The notes beneath the pieces were generated by a model. It was not told the origin of the DNA. It did no database searches and saw only the letters and a list, made by a program, of their open reading frames with translations. Shown here piece after piece: positions 35,850 through 44,974 of a stretch of 64,000 bases of DNA (position 1 is the stretch's first letter; the number at the start of each line of letters is the position of its first letter). The stretch covers positions 62,001 through 126,000 of the forward strand of contig NZ_JANQBB010000001.1 in assembly GCF_024721975.1 (NCBI RefSeq), in the 5' to 3' direction. The position numbers and the translations under genes are program-made. This stretch comes from Paenibacillus endoradicis. GTDB lineage: Bacteria > Bacillota > Bacilli > Paenibacillales > Paenibacillaceae.

Positions 35850-36140
35850 ATGGCTAATAACGAGCAAAACTATGAAGAACCAGAAATTATCTACATTCCA
35901 GACGAAGATGGCAACGAGGAAGAATTTGAAGTCATTATGAAATTTGAAGTGGATGATTCCGATAAAAAATATATGATGGTTGTTCCTCTTATTTCTGAAA
36001 ATGAGGAAGAAGACGAAGTCTACGCTTTCCGTTATGAAGAAGAAGGCGATGATCTTCAATTGTTCACGATTGATGATGAAGAAGAGTGGGCAATTGTTGA
36101 AGAAACATTTAACACATTGCTTGGCGAGTTGGAGGAATAA
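35850..36140 (+). CDS. DUF1292 protein (YrzB-like), first of two
   Basis: 96 aa from ATG 35850 with GGTGAGGG upstream. Very acidic; core motif YEEPEIIYIPDEDGNEEEFE, then YMMVVPLI and EEEWAIVEETFNTLL, diagnostic of DUF1292. Function unknown; it follows ruvX in nearly all Bacilli. 17 bp after ruvX. Confidence 0.9.
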   Translation: MANNEQNYEEPEIIYIPDEDGNEEEFEVIMKFEVDDSDKKYMMVVPLISENEEEDEVYAFRYEEEGDDLQLFTIDDEEEWAIVEETFNTLLGELEE

Positions 36141-36145
36141 TTGTA

Positions 36146-36460
36146 ATGGCTTTTCAACAACCAAATACTGCTCCAATCATTCAAGACACACTAAAAGAAC
36201 ACTTTGGTCAAGAAATCGAACTTGTTACTGATGATGGAAGTGTTGAAGCTTTCTTCATTACACAAGAATTTGTATGGGGAGACATTACATATGTTGTCCT
36301 ACAAACAGAGACGATGAAGGCTGAAGACGAAGTTGAATTTCTTCGAGTGTACAAACAAAATGACGAAGTTGAACTAGAGAGCATCGTAGATGAAGAAGAA
36401 TGGGAAGCTATTTCTGAAGCATATGATGATCTGCAATTTGTCAGTGATGAAAGACCTTAA
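36146..36460 (+). CDS. DUF1292-like protein, second of two
   Basis: 104 aa, ATG 36146 with GGAGGAA overlapping the end of the first copy. It shares the organisation of DUF1292 (LKEHFGQEIELVTDDGSVEA, YVVLQTE, then DEEEWEAISEAYDDL), so it looks like a diverged tandem duplicate. B. subtilis has only one at this place as I recall. A terminator follows and closes the alaS operon. Confidence 0.75.
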   Translation: MAFQQPNTAPIIQDTLKEHFGQEIELVTDDGSVEAFFITQEFVWGDITYVVLQTETMKAEDEVEFLRVYKQNDEVELESIVDEEEWEAISEAYDDLQFVSDERP

Positions 36461-36476
36461 TTGAAAATACTTATAC

Positions 36477-36505
36477 AAAAAGAGCGGCATATCACCGCTC
36501 TTTTT
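36477..36505 (+). terminator. Terminator of the alaS-ireB-ruvX-DUF1292 operon
   Basis: AAAAAGAGCGG / CCGCTCTTTTT with loop CATATCA. Confidence 0.92.
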
Positions 36506-36637
36506 GACGAGTACATTCAAAAAGGCTACTTGTGATTTCATGGTATAGTTCAGAATTATAATTTAAAAAGAATTTTTAACTGATTCAAAGTTAATCATAA
36601 TGTCCGAAGAACGGATAGATATTGAGGTGTTAGATTC

Positions 36638-37765
36638 TTGGAGAATGTAGAAAAATCTATAGAAGAAAATAAAAAGAAGCCAAAGAGGAAACGTAATAAA
36701 CCTAAGAAATGGGTTGTTTCTTTTTGGGTGTGTTTCTCATTGCTTTTCTTTATGTTGCTTGTTGCTGCTAGCGGCCTATTCTATTTGTGGAATCAACTTG
36801 AACCAACAAAATCGGGATCTCCTATTGAAGTAACTATAGCAAAAGGCAGCTCTGCTAATAGTGTAGCAAAGGTTCTTGAAGATAATGGAATAATAAAAAA
36901 TGGATTTATTTTTGGCTATTATTTGGTATTGAAAGACGAGGGTGACAACTTCAAAGCTGGAAAGTATGAATTAACACCTGGCATGGACAAAGCAGAAGTT
37001 ATTGCAAAATTAAATGCAGGTGATGTGATCGCTCAAGAAACGATTACATTTACGATTCCAGAAGGCTTCACAATTGCTCAAATGGCGGACAAGCTATCGA
37101 CTGAGGGACTTGTAGATAAAGAAAAGTTCATTTCTTTAACGAAAGAGTCTCGTAGTTGGTCAGGTGCAGAAAATGTGCTTAACATCCCACAGGAAGCTAC
37201 GGAGTTAATTAATCGCTTGGAAGGTTATCTTTTCCCTGATACGTATGAAGTTGTCAAAGGTAGTACGGAAGAGGAGATTATAATACGTATGTTGAAGGAG
37301 CAAGATCGTAAGCTTGCTACTTTACCAGAGAATTGGCCTGATGAGTTAGAGAAGTTAGGAATATCGATGCATGAATTGTTAACGATCGCTTCATTAATTG
37401 AGCGTGAAGTGGTTGTTGATAGTGAACGTGCTACTGTTGCTGGTGTTATCTATAACCGTTTGAAGGAACCAATGCGATTACAAATTGATGCGACGATTCA
37501 ATACGCATTAGGGGAACAAAAGGAATTATTGTCAATAGAAGATACGAAGCTCGATAGCCCTTATAACACTTATGTTATTGATGGAATACCTCCTGGACCG
37601 ATAGCTACGCCAAGTTTAGAATCTATTAAGGCAGCGCTATATCCAGAAGAACATAAATTCTATTATTATGTAACGAAGAAAGATGGAACTCAGTCACATC
37701 TATTTGCTGAGACTTATAATCAACATCTAAGAAATATTGAAAAAAGTAAGGAGACGGCTCAGTAA
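36638..37765 (+). CDS. mltG: Endolytic murein transglycosylase MltG
   Basis: 375 aa, TTG 36638 with GAGGTG at 36625. A basic N-terminus then one membrane helix (about 27-50), LysM-like part (SPIEVTIAKGSSANSVAKVL) and the YceG catalytic domain: TIASLIEREVV carries the catalytic Glu, followed by AGVIYNRLKEPMRLQIDATI and DSPYNTYVIDGIPPGPI. It cuts nascent glycan strands near the membrane and sets strand length. Conserved position as B. subtilis yrrL. Confidence 0.94.
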   Translation: MENVEKSIEENKKKPKRKRNKPKKWVVSFWVCFSLLFFMLLVAASGLFYLWNQLEPTKSGSPIEVTIAKGSSANSVAKVLEDNGIIKNGFIFGYYLVLKDEGDNFKAGKYELTPGMDKAEVIAKLNAGDVIAQETITFTIPEGFTIAQMADKLSTEGLVDKEKFISLTKESRSWSGAENVLNIPQEATELINRLEGYLFPDTYEVVKGSTEEEIIIRMLKEQDRKLATLPENWPDELEKLGISMHELLTIASLIEREVVVDSERATVAGVIYNRLKEPMRLQIDATIQYALGEQKELLSIEDTKLDSPYNTYVIDGIPPGPIATPSLESIKAALYPEEHKFYYYVTKKDGTQSHLFAETYNQHLRNIEKSKETAQ

Positions 37766-37773
37766 TGAGCCGT
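37754..37773 (+). other. Hairpin across the mltG stop codon
   Basis: ACGGCTCA GTAA TGAGCCGT with the TAA stop in the loop, followed by TTACTTT. May weakly terminate or stabilise the mltG mRNA before the U32 gene. Confidence 0.5.
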
Positions 37774-37796
37774 TTACTTTGGTGAGGTGAGCGTCA

Positions 37797-38729
37797 ATGT
37801 CATATAATCCAGAATTGTTGTGTACTGCTGCTAACTTAGATGAATGTATACAATTGTTAGATGCAGGAGCTAATGCAATATTAGTAGGGGAAGCTAAATT
37901 TGGTAGTAGATTAGCAGGTCAATTTGATCTTGATATGATTAAAGAGGCTGTTACTATAGCACACGCCAGAAATGGTAAGCTTTACGTTTCCATGAATAAT
38001 CTTATTGATAATGCAACGGTAGAATTACTTCCAGCTTATTTGACTGCCTTGGCAGAGTATGAAGTAGATGCAATCGTTTATGGAGACCCAGCAGTGCTTG
38101 TAGCTGCTAAGGAATACGCACCTAATGTAAGTCTTCATTGGAATGCTGAAATGACTTCTACGAACTACGCGACAGCTGAGTATTGGGCTCGTCGCGGTAC
38201 ATCACGTTATGTATTAGCACGCGAATTGAATATGGAACAAGTAGTAGATACTAAAGAAAAAAGTGTGTTACCAATTCAAGTGCAAGTTCATGGTATGACG
38301 GCAATGTATCATTCCAAAAGATCTCTTATTCAAAGTTATACAGACTATCATGGTGAACAAGAGAGACATGCAAATATTCAAAAAGCTGCTGGATTATATC
38401 TAATGGAAAATGATCGACCAGATGAACGATATCCTATCTTTGAAGATGAATATGGAACACATATTATGAGCTCTGATGATATTTGTATGATAGAAAATTT
38501 GCATGAATTACTAGATTGTAAAGTAGATAGTTTGAAAATTGAAGGTATCTTGAAATCTACGGAGTATAACGTTGAAATTGTTAAAGCATATCGAAAGGCA
38601 ATTGACGAGTATTTAGTTGATCCTGAACACTATGAATTTGATGAGCAATTGATGGACTCGATAAGAGAGATTCAAGATCCAACTCGCGAATTAAGCTACG
38701 GTTTCTTCTTCAAAGAACAAGTATATTAA
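37797..38729 (+). CDS. U32 family protein TrhP1-like (tRNA 5-hydroxyuridine synthesis)
   Basis: 310 aa, ATG 37797 after GGTGAGG. TIM-barrel U32 protein (LDAGANAILVGEAKFGSRLA, then VDSLKIEGILKSTEYNVEIV). It lacks the four-cysteine cluster of its partner, as B. subtilis YrrN (TrhP1) does. YrrN and YrrO are needed with prephenate for hydroxylation of U34 in several tRNAs; the old annotation as peptidase is misleading. Orthology is inferred from order and pairing. Confidence 0.85.
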   Translation: MSYNPELLCTAANLDECIQLLDAGANAILVGEAKFGSRLAGQFDLDMIKEAVTIAHARNGKLYVSMNNLIDNATVELLPAYLTALAEYEVDAIVYGDPAVLVAAKEYAPNVSLHWNAEMTSTNYATAEYWARRGTSRYVLARELNMEQVVDTKEKSVLPIQVQVHGMTAMYHSKRSLIQSYTDYHGEQERHANIQKAAGLYLMENDRPDERYPIFEDEYGTHIMSSDDICMIENLHELLDCKVDSLKIEGILKSTEYNVEIVKAYRKAIDEYLVDPEHYEFDEQLMDSIREIQDPTRELSYGFFFKEQVY

Positions 38730-38754
38730 TCGTTGGAGTATTGGGCCATGATAG

Positions 38755-38830
38755 TTTTGAACTACTTTTTATATAATAAAGGTTATAAAAGTCCGCTTTT
38801 TGAACTACCTTTTTGAAAAGTTTTAGGAGG
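38755..38830 (+). repeat. SD-proximal hairpin element, copy F (degenerate, two units)
   Basis: Unit F1: ACTTTTTATA (38764-38773) / TATAAAAGT (38784-38792) with one bulged base. Unit F2, next to the SD, has a shortened CTTTTTGAAAAG (38809-38820) followed by TTTTAGGAGG. It is the weakest plus-strand member. Confidence 0.55.
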
Positions 38831-38838
38831 TGCATCAC

Positions 38839-40095
38839 ATGGGTACAACTTTGAAACATCAACGACGCTATTATGGCACTCGTAATCGATTAGAGCGTCC
38901 AGAGCTATTAGCACCAGCTGGAAACTTAGAAAAGCTAAGATTCGCTGTTCATTATGGAGCAGATGCAGTCTACATCGGCGGTCAGTCTTATGGACTACGA
39001 TCTAACGCAGATAACTTTAGTTTCGAAGAGATGAAGGAAGGCGTAGAATTTGCTGCACGATATGGAGCAAAAGTATTCGTTGCAACGAACATTTACGCTC
39101 ATAACGAAGACGTAGAAGGTATTGAACAATATTTGCGTAATCTAGAAGAAGCAGGAATTGCAGCTATTATTGCTGCTGATCCTATTATTGTAGAAACAGC
39201 TCAACGTGTTGCTCCTAAAATGGAAGTTCACTTGAGCACACAACAGTCCGTACTTAACTGGAAAACTGTTCAATTCTGGAAAGATGAAGGTCTACCTCGA
39301 GTTGTGTTAGCTAGGGAGACAAGCTTTGAAGAAATTGAACAAATCAAGAAAAATGTTGATGTTGAGCTTGAAGCTTTCATCCACGGGGCGATGTGCTCTT
39401 CATTCTCAGGTCGTTGTGTGCTTTCTAATCACTTTACTGACCGAGATTCTAATCGTGGCGGTTGCTGTCAATCATGCCGCTGGAAATATGATTTATTTCT
39501 AGAAGGGGCACCGGTTAATGAGGGGGAAGAAGATCCCTTCACGATGGGCTCGAAAGATTTGGGTATGTTAGAACATATACCTGATCTTATTGATGTGGGA
39601 ATTGATAGCTTTAAAATTGAAGGCAGAATGAAAAGCATTCATTATGTTGCTACAGTAGTTAATGCTTATCGTCAAGCAATTGATGCTTATATGGCTGATC
39701 CAGAGCAGTATGAGGTTAAGCAAGAATGGATTGATGAAATTCATAAAGCGGCTAATCGCCCTCTTAATACAGGTTTCTTCCTTGATGTTCCAGGAGCTGA
39801 GGATCATATTTATACTGCAGAAGATAAAGTGGCGCCTTATGACTTTGCTGGTGTAGTACATGAATATGATGCTGCTACTCAGTTCGCAATCATTGAACAA
39901 CGTAACCATTTCAAAGTAGGTCAAGAAGTAGAATTTGTTGGTCCCAATGGTCGTTTTTTCAAGCAAACCGTAACGGAAATTACTGATCTTGATGGAAACA
40001 CACTAGATGTCGCTCGTCATCCGCTACAAAAAATTCGTATTCGTACGTTAAAACCAGTAGAGCCGATGGACATGATGCGTAAAAAGATACGCTAA
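38839..40095 (+). CDS. U32 family protein TrhP2-like (tRNA 5-hydroxyuridine synthesis)
   Basis: 418 aa from ATG 38839, 8 nt after TAGGAGG. U32 core RPELLAPAGNLEKLRFAVHY, GADAVYIGGQSYGLRSNADN, and the Cys-rich signature HGAMCSSFSGRCVLSNHFTD plus NRGGCCQSCRWKYDL, which holds the putative Fe-S cysteines; VGIDSFKIEGRMKSIHYVA follows. The C-terminal beta-domain (about 330-418) is present. Works with the preceding TrhP1-like protein. The methyltransferase trmR, which sits between mltG and trhP1 in B. subtilis, is not present here. Confidence 0.9.
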   Translation: MGTTLKHQRRYYGTRNRLERPELLAPAGNLEKLRFAVHYGADAVYIGGQSYGLRSNADNFSFEEMKEGVEFAARYGAKVFVATNIYAHNEDVEGIEQYLRNLEEAGIAAIIAADPIIVETAQRVAPKMEVHLSTQQSVLNWKTVQFWKDEGLPRVVLARETSFEEIEQIKKNVDVELEAFIHGAMCSSFSGRCVLSNHFTDRDSNRGGCCQSCRWKYDLFLEGAPVNEGEEDPFTMGSKDLGMLEHIPDLIDVGIDSFKIEGRMKSIHYVATVVNAYRQAIDAYMADPEQYEVKQEWIDEIHKAANRPLNTGFFLDVPGAEDHIYTAEDKVAPYDFAGVVHEYDAATQFAIIEQRNHFKVGQEVEFVGPNGRFFKQTVTEITDLDGNTLDVARHPLQKIRIRTLKPVEPMDMMRKKIR

Positions 40096-40112
40096 TAAAA
40101 TAGAAAATATGA

Positions 40113-40150
40113 CAAGACTCCCTTTATTTCGTATAAATGGAGTCTTTTTC
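40113..40150 (+). terminator. Terminator after trhP2
   Basis: AAGACTCC / GGAGTCTT with inner TTTAT/ATAAA pairs and a following TTTTC. Confidence 0.82.
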
Positions 40151-40160
40151 ATTTTAAAGA

Positions 40161-40189
40161 TTGACAATCAAACGCAGATAGAAAATAAT
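40161..40189 (+). promoter_or_regulatory. Promoter of the first chemoreceptor gene
   Basis: TTGACA (40161-40166), 17-bp spacer, ATAATA (40184-40189). Confidence 0.6.
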
Positions 40190-40234
40190 AGGAACTAGTA
40201 TACATAAAATTAATAGAAGCTAAATCGCTATTTG

Positions 40235-40248
40235 TGAAAGCGCTTTTA
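40235..40248 (+). promoter_or_regulatory. Candidate cre (CcpA) operator before the chemoreceptor gene
   Basis: TGAAAGCGCTTTTA differs from the palindromic cre consensus TGWAARCGYTWWCA by one base. It lies 29 bp before the start codon and about 45 bp after the -10, a roadblock-type position that predicts glucose repression. Confidence 0.65.
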
Positions 40249-40276
40249 CAATGAGGTTGAAGGGCGGGGCAATCAG

Positions 40277-42379
40277 ATGAAGAATGATAAAAAAGTCGAA
40301 CTCAAAAAAGATGTAGTGAAATCTAATGTTGTAGCCAAGTATAAAACGAATCCGCTTCAATCTGTTGGTATCAAGTTGTTCCTTTACATTATGGGAGGGA
40401 TTCTTGCCTGCGTTATTACGATGGGAACACTAGCGTATAATCAATCGAAAGGAATTATTGAAGGAAAGGCGTCTGAGTCTAGTCAACAAATCGTTAATCA
40501 GCTTGGTGCTAACCTCGATAATATATTAAAGACTTACGAAGAAATAACATTACAATTGATGGTTGATAATGAATTTCATAAAAGTGTAGATGTTGTTGTA
40601 GCTAACGAAGATGAGTTTTCAAAATTCGAATCGATCAAAGCTTTAACGACAAAACTGCAAAGCTTTATATTTGGTAATGCTAGTATTACAGGTATAGCTC
40701 TTATTCCCCTTGATAGTAATCTTAATATTATTACTGCTGGAAGTTCTCAACTTACTAAAGTAGAACGCTTAGCGAAGGAAGAATGGATTCAAGAAGCGAT
40801 TGATGCAGCAGGCCGGGCGGTGTGGTTACCTTCAAGTCCAGAAGCGATAACGCATGCGGGAACGACACCTAGCTTTGGTATTGCTAGAGTAATTAAAAAT
40901 CCAACTTCAAGTAAAGCGTATTATGTTTTACTATTGGATGTTTCGACAAAAGGCATACAAGAACAAATTGATAATGTGAATCTGGGTTCTGATAGTGGAA
41001 TATCGATCGTTAATAGTAACAATGAATATATGACCAATGCAGATCCTAAACTTGTACAAAGCGTGGCTCCATTCCAAATAAATGTTGATGAAGAAGAGAA
41101 AAGTACTCGCGAAACTCTTAGTGGTATAGGAGAGGTATTATTAATTCATAAAAAATTAGGTTATTCAGATTGGTACTTAACAGGACAAATTCCTGTAAAT
41201 GAACTAGTCAAAGATACTGTAGTTATTCGTCAATTAACGGTTTCCGTAGCAATCGCAGCTGCAGTAATTGCAATCATTATCTCCGCAATTGTTATGCTAA
41301 CGATAAGCAGACCTCTTGTTCAGTTAAGAAATCTTATGAATGAAGGTGCGAAGGGAGATCTAACGGTTCGTTCCAAAAATAACAAACGTAAAGATGAAAT
41401 AGGTCAATTAAGTAACAGTTTTGATTCTATGATGATACAAATAACTTCGTTAGCAACACAAACCAAAATTTCTGCAGACGCAGTAATGGTAACAGCAAAG
41501 ACATTGACGAATGCATCGAACAAAACAGCAGTCTCTGCTAAAGAGATTGCTATCGCTACAGAAGAGATAGCCAACGGTTCAACAAGTCTGGCTGTAGAAG
41601 CAGAACGAGGTAATGATCTGACAGTAATGATTAACGATCAGATGAGGCAAGTGCTTAGTGCCAATCAAGAAATGGTACAATCCGCATATGAAGTAGAAAG
41701 TGCGAGTGGCAAAGGTACTGCCTATATGGCAGAATTAATTGAAAAGACTGGAATGACCGAAGAAATGACTCGTGAAATGGTCGAGAAGGTCGACTCCTTG
41801 AAAGATAGTACACGTTCAATTGTGCAAATATTAGATGTACTTAATGCAGTAACCAAACAAACGAATATACTATCATTGAATGCAACGATTGAGGCGGCGA
41901 GAGCTGGTACAGCAGGCCGCGGATTTATGGTAGTAGCGAATGAAATTCGTGGACTTGCAGACCAATCTACGCAATCTATCGATGTAGTAGCACAAATTAC
42001 TGATCGAATTCAGTCAGAAATCGTTGAGACAGTTGAAGTGTTGTCTAAAGCATATCCAATGTTCCAAGAACAGATTAATTCGGTGAAAGAAGCAAATAGT
42101 ATTTTTGTAAGTGTTCAAGGTCAGATGAATCATCTTATAAGTCGACTAGAAGATGTAACGCAATCTGTTAATAAGCTTGAAGCATCACAAACTGTCTTGA
42201 ATGAAGCGATGACAAATGTAAGCGCAGTGGCTCAGCAATCTTCAGCAACCTCAGAGGAAGTTGCAAGTCTAAGTAATGAGCAATTGAGTATTAGTGATAA
42301 TCTAGTAACATTATCAACTGAGCTTAATGAAGTTTCTACTAAATTAAAAGATTCATTAGCTCAATTTAAAGTTGAATAA
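40277..42379 (+). CDS. Methyl-accepting chemotaxis protein 1
   Basis: 700 aa, ATG 40277 after AAGGGCGGGG. Topology: membrane helix about 35-57, extracellular Cache-type sensor (about 60-310, SDWYLTGQIPVNELVKD near its end), second helix about 315-342, HAMP (SRPLVQLRNLMNEGAKGDLT), then the signalling domain with hairpin tip TKQTNILSLNATIEAARAGT and VVANEIRGLADQSTQSI. Senses an unknown ligand and signals to CheA/CheW. It is a close paralogue of the next gene. No C-terminal CheR-binding pentapeptide is seen. Confidence 0.92.
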   Translation: MKNDKKVELKKDVVKSNVVAKYKTNPLQSVGIKLFLYIMGGILACVITMGTLAYNQSKGIIEGKASESSQQIVNQLGANLDNILKTYEEITLQLMVDNEFHKSVDVVVANEDEFSKFESIKALTTKLQSFIFGNASITGIALIPLDSNLNIITAGSSQLTKVERLAKEEWIQEAIDAAGRAVWLPSSPEAITHAGTTPSFGIARVIKNPTSSKAYYVLLLDVSTKGIQEQIDNVNLGSDSGISIVNSNNEYMTNADPKLVQSVAPFQINVDEEEKSTRETLSGIGEVLLIHKKLGYSDWYLTGQIPVNELVKDTVVIRQLTVSVAIAAAVIAIIISAIVMLTISRPLVQLRNLMNEGAKGDLTVRSKNNKRKDEIGQLSNSFDSMMIQITSLATQTKISADAVMVTAKTLTNASNKTAVSAKEIAIATEEIANGSTSLAVEAERGNDLTVMINDQMRQVLSANQEMVQSAYEVESASGKGTAYMAELIEKTGMTEEMTREMVEKVDSLKDSTRSIVQILDVLNAVTKQTNILSLNATIEAARAGTAGRGFMVVANEIRGLADQSTQSIDVVAQITDRIQSEIVETVEVLSKAYPMFQEQINSVKEANSIFVSVQGQMNHLISRLEDVTQSVNKLEASQTVLNEAMTNVSAVAQQSSATSEEVASLSNEQLSISDNLVTLSTELNEVSTKLKDSLAQFKVE

Positions 42380-42390
42380 AGATAACGTGA

Positions 42391-42438
42391 AAACTGTAAA
42401 AGATAACGAATCACTTGTTATCTTTTACAGTTTTTTGT
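42391..42438 (+). terminator. Terminator between the two chemoreceptor genes
   Basis: AACTGTAAAAGATAAC / GTTATCTTTTACAGTT followed by TTTTG; perfect 16-bp stem. Confidence 0.92.
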
Positions 42439-42627
42439 TGTTTTTAAAATATTAGTTCGATAATACTATATTTGTTGATAACTAGAATATTTATTGCTAC
42501 TTTTTACCTGCTTTAGCAAAATTCAAATATATGTATAGAATTAGTAGATTCTAAATGGTAAAATAGTAGTTATGTATTCTGAATTAATGATATTGCTTTA
42601 TAAAAAAATAAGGTGGTGCTAGTCAGC

Positions 42628-44838
42628 ATGAAGAAGTTTCTTGAAAAAGACAGTACTGTTAATGGACAGGATTCTCAAGAAAAAACTAATTCTTTGAAAA
42701 AAAATCTAGAAATTTTAGGTAAGTCCGCTAAAAGTAAAATGCAAGAAATAAAGAGTAAAGAGAAAATCAGTATATTGAATAGTATTGGAATACAATTATT
42801 TGTAATTATTTTTATTAGTATAGTTCTATGTGTTGTAACAGTAGGAACAATTTCTTATCAAAAATCTAAAGGATTAATTGAGAGCAATGTGTCCAATGCA
42901 AGTATTCAGACGATCAAGCAAGTTAGTAATAGTTTAGATACAGTATTTAAGAGTTATATTGATACTTCGTTCCAGATTATGTTCGATAGTGTATTTGTTG
43001 AGAACATGAATACATTACAAACAACAGATAATACATATGAGAAAATTAAAACGACTAAATTAATTACGGATAAATTATCTACATACATGGTAACGAATAA
43101 AGTAATAACTAACATTACAATTATTCCAGCAAGTGATATTATAGAGCCTATTGCTACTGGACAAACTGTAGATTCTGATAGCACCAAGAAAGATGCACAA
43201 ACGTATCGTAATACGGAATGGTATAAGGAAAGTGTAATTAAAAATGGTATGGAACATTGGATTGAGCCACAAGCAGAAGGTATAAGTCAGTCGCCAGCTT
43301 ATAAATCCGTTGGACTTTCTCGTATGGTTCGAAATATGAACAATCCTGACTTATCATTTATATTAGTTTTGGAATTCGACATTAATAGTTTCTTTGAAGC
43401 TGCAACGAAGGTAGATTTGGGTGATGGCAGTGAGATTGTTATTGTAAACAGTAACAATGAATATGTTATGGCACCAGATGATACTAAGTATGGTCAAACG
43501 CCTAATATTGCAATTCCAAAAGCTGAAGCCGATGCTGAGGCTGAAGAAGTAACATCAGGTAGTTTGAAACTTACTGGAGCTAATAATCAACAATATTTAG
43601 CGATTTTTGAGAGCTTACTAAGTAATGAAAATTGGAAAGTGGTTGCATCAATACCAACCGATAATCTTATTGAGCAAGCTGCACCAATACGTAATTTGAC
43701 AATTATTACTTCAATTATTGCTGCATTACTTGCAATAGGAATCGGTATTATTGTTATTCTATTTATTGGAAGACCGTTGAACTATGTAACAGAATTGATG
43801 CAAAAAGGTGCACAAGGAGATCTAACAGTACGATCAACTCTTAAGAGGCGTAACGATGAGATAGGATTACTATCCAATAACTTTAATGAGATGATGGAGC
43901 AAATCGCAATTCTAGCTACACAAACAACGGTATCTGCTGCAGCCGTATTAAAGACAGCTGCGGAATTAACAGATGCTTCTGAAAAAACTTCAATAGCAGC
44001 GAAAGAAATTGCAATTGCTACTGACGAGATAGCCGGAGGCGCTTCAAGTCTTGCTATGGAAGCAGAAAAAGGTACAGATCATACGAATACGCTTAATGAT
44101 CAAATGAAGCAAGTGAATGAATATAATGTACAAATGTCGATTTCCGCAAATGAAGTTGAACATGCAAGTCTTCAAGGTATTACTTATATGGGCGTGTTAA
44201 TTGATAAAACAGGTACTACGGAACAAATGACACGTGCAATGGTTGATAAAGTTAATGCATTAAAAGTAAGTACTTCATCGATTGTGAAAATTCTTGATGT
44301 ATTGAATAATGTAACGAAGCAAACAAACATTTTGTCATTAAACGCAACGATTGAAGCTGCTCGCGCAGGTGCTGCTGGTAAAGGCTTTATGGTAGTGGCA
44401 GATGAAATTAGACAGCTTGCCGATCAATCCAAAAATTCAATTGAGGTTGTAGCGCAAATAACGCGTACAATTACTAGTGAAATTGAAGAAACGGTTACAG
44501 TATTATTAGAAGCATATCCATTGTTCCAAGAGCAAATTGGTTCTGTTAAAGAGGCTAATCAATTATTCTTAACCGTTCAAGCTCAGATGGAAACATTTAA
44601 GCAAAGTATGAAACAAGTAACGGATGCCTTTGTTGAATTAAACAAATCACAAGAGATTTTAAGTGATTCTATGAATAATGTTAGTGCAGTAGCGCAACAA
44701 TCTTCTGCAACTTCTGAGGAAGTAGCTTCTCTAAGTACAGAACAATTAAGTATTAGTCAAAATCTAGTTGATTTGTCAGGTAAACTTCAGACGGTTTCTA
44801 CTGGATTGAAGGATTCCCTTTCCAAGTTCAAAATTTAA
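42628..44838 (+). CDS. Methyl-accepting chemotaxis protein 2
   Basis: 736 aa from ATG 42628 (AAGGTGGTG upstream; the earlier in-frame GTG overlaps that RBS). Longer charged N-terminus (about 1-50), helix about 58-80, Cache-type sensor, helix about 365-388, HAMP with GRPLNYVTELMQKGAQGDLT, and signalling domain with TKQTNILSLNATIEAARAGA and GKGFMVVADEIRQLADQS. Cytoplasmic half is nearly superimposable on receptor 1, while the sensor halves differ more, as after duplication and ligand change. Own terminators on both sides, so independently transcribed. Confidence 0.92.
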   Translation: MKKFLEKDSTVNGQDSQEKTNSLKKNLEILGKSAKSKMQEIKSKEKISILNSIGIQLFVIIFISIVLCVVTVGTISYQKSKGLIESNVSNASIQTIKQVSNSLDTVFKSYIDTSFQIMFDSVFVENMNTLQTTDNTYEKIKTTKLITDKLSTYMVTNKVITNITIIPASDIIEPIATGQTVDSDSTKKDAQTYRNTEWYKESVIKNGMEHWIEPQAEGISQSPAYKSVGLSRMVRNMNNPDLSFILVLEFDINSFFEAATKVDLGDGSEIVIVNSNNEYVMAPDDTKYGQTPNIAIPKAEADAEAEEVTSGSLKLTGANNQQYLAIFESLLSNENWKVVASIPTDNLIEQAAPIRNLTIITSIIAALLAIGIGIIVILFIGRPLNYVTELMQKGAQGDLTVRSTLKRRNDEIGLLSNNFNEMMEQIAILATQTTVSAAAVLKTAAELTDASEKTSIAAKEIAIATDEIAGGASSLAMEAEKGTDHTNTLNDQMKQVNEYNVQMSISANEVEHASLQGITYMGVLIDKTGTTEQMTRAMVDKVNALKVSTSSIVKILDVLNNVTKQTNILSLNATIEAARAGAAGKGFMVVADEIRQLADQSKNSIEVVAQITRTITSEIEETVTVLLEAYPLFQEQIGSVKEANQLFLTVQAQMETFKQSMKQVTDAFVELNKSQEILSDSMNNVSAVAQQSSATSEEVASLSTEQLSISQNLVDLSGKLQTVSTGLKDSLSKFKI

Positions 44839-44846
44839 TCAATTTG

Positions 44847-44888
44847 AAGAGCTATCGATGTGTTAATTCACACCGATAGCTCTTTTTG
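44847..44888 (+). terminator. Terminator of second chemoreceptor gene
   Basis: AAGAGCTATCG-TGTG / CACA-CGATAGCTCTTTTT. Confidence 0.92.
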
Positions 44889-44974
44889 TGCTTCATATTA
44901 AGTAATGTTTTCGTTTAATCTACTTAGAAAGTAGTCATACTAAAGATATTATGATGATAATGGAGTAGATAACA

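Noticed and set aside
35826..36176. 116-aa minus-strand frame opposite the DUF1292 gene
   Set aside because: Antisense shadow of an acidic, GAA/GAT-rich coding sequence, giving a Phe/Ile-rich artefact.
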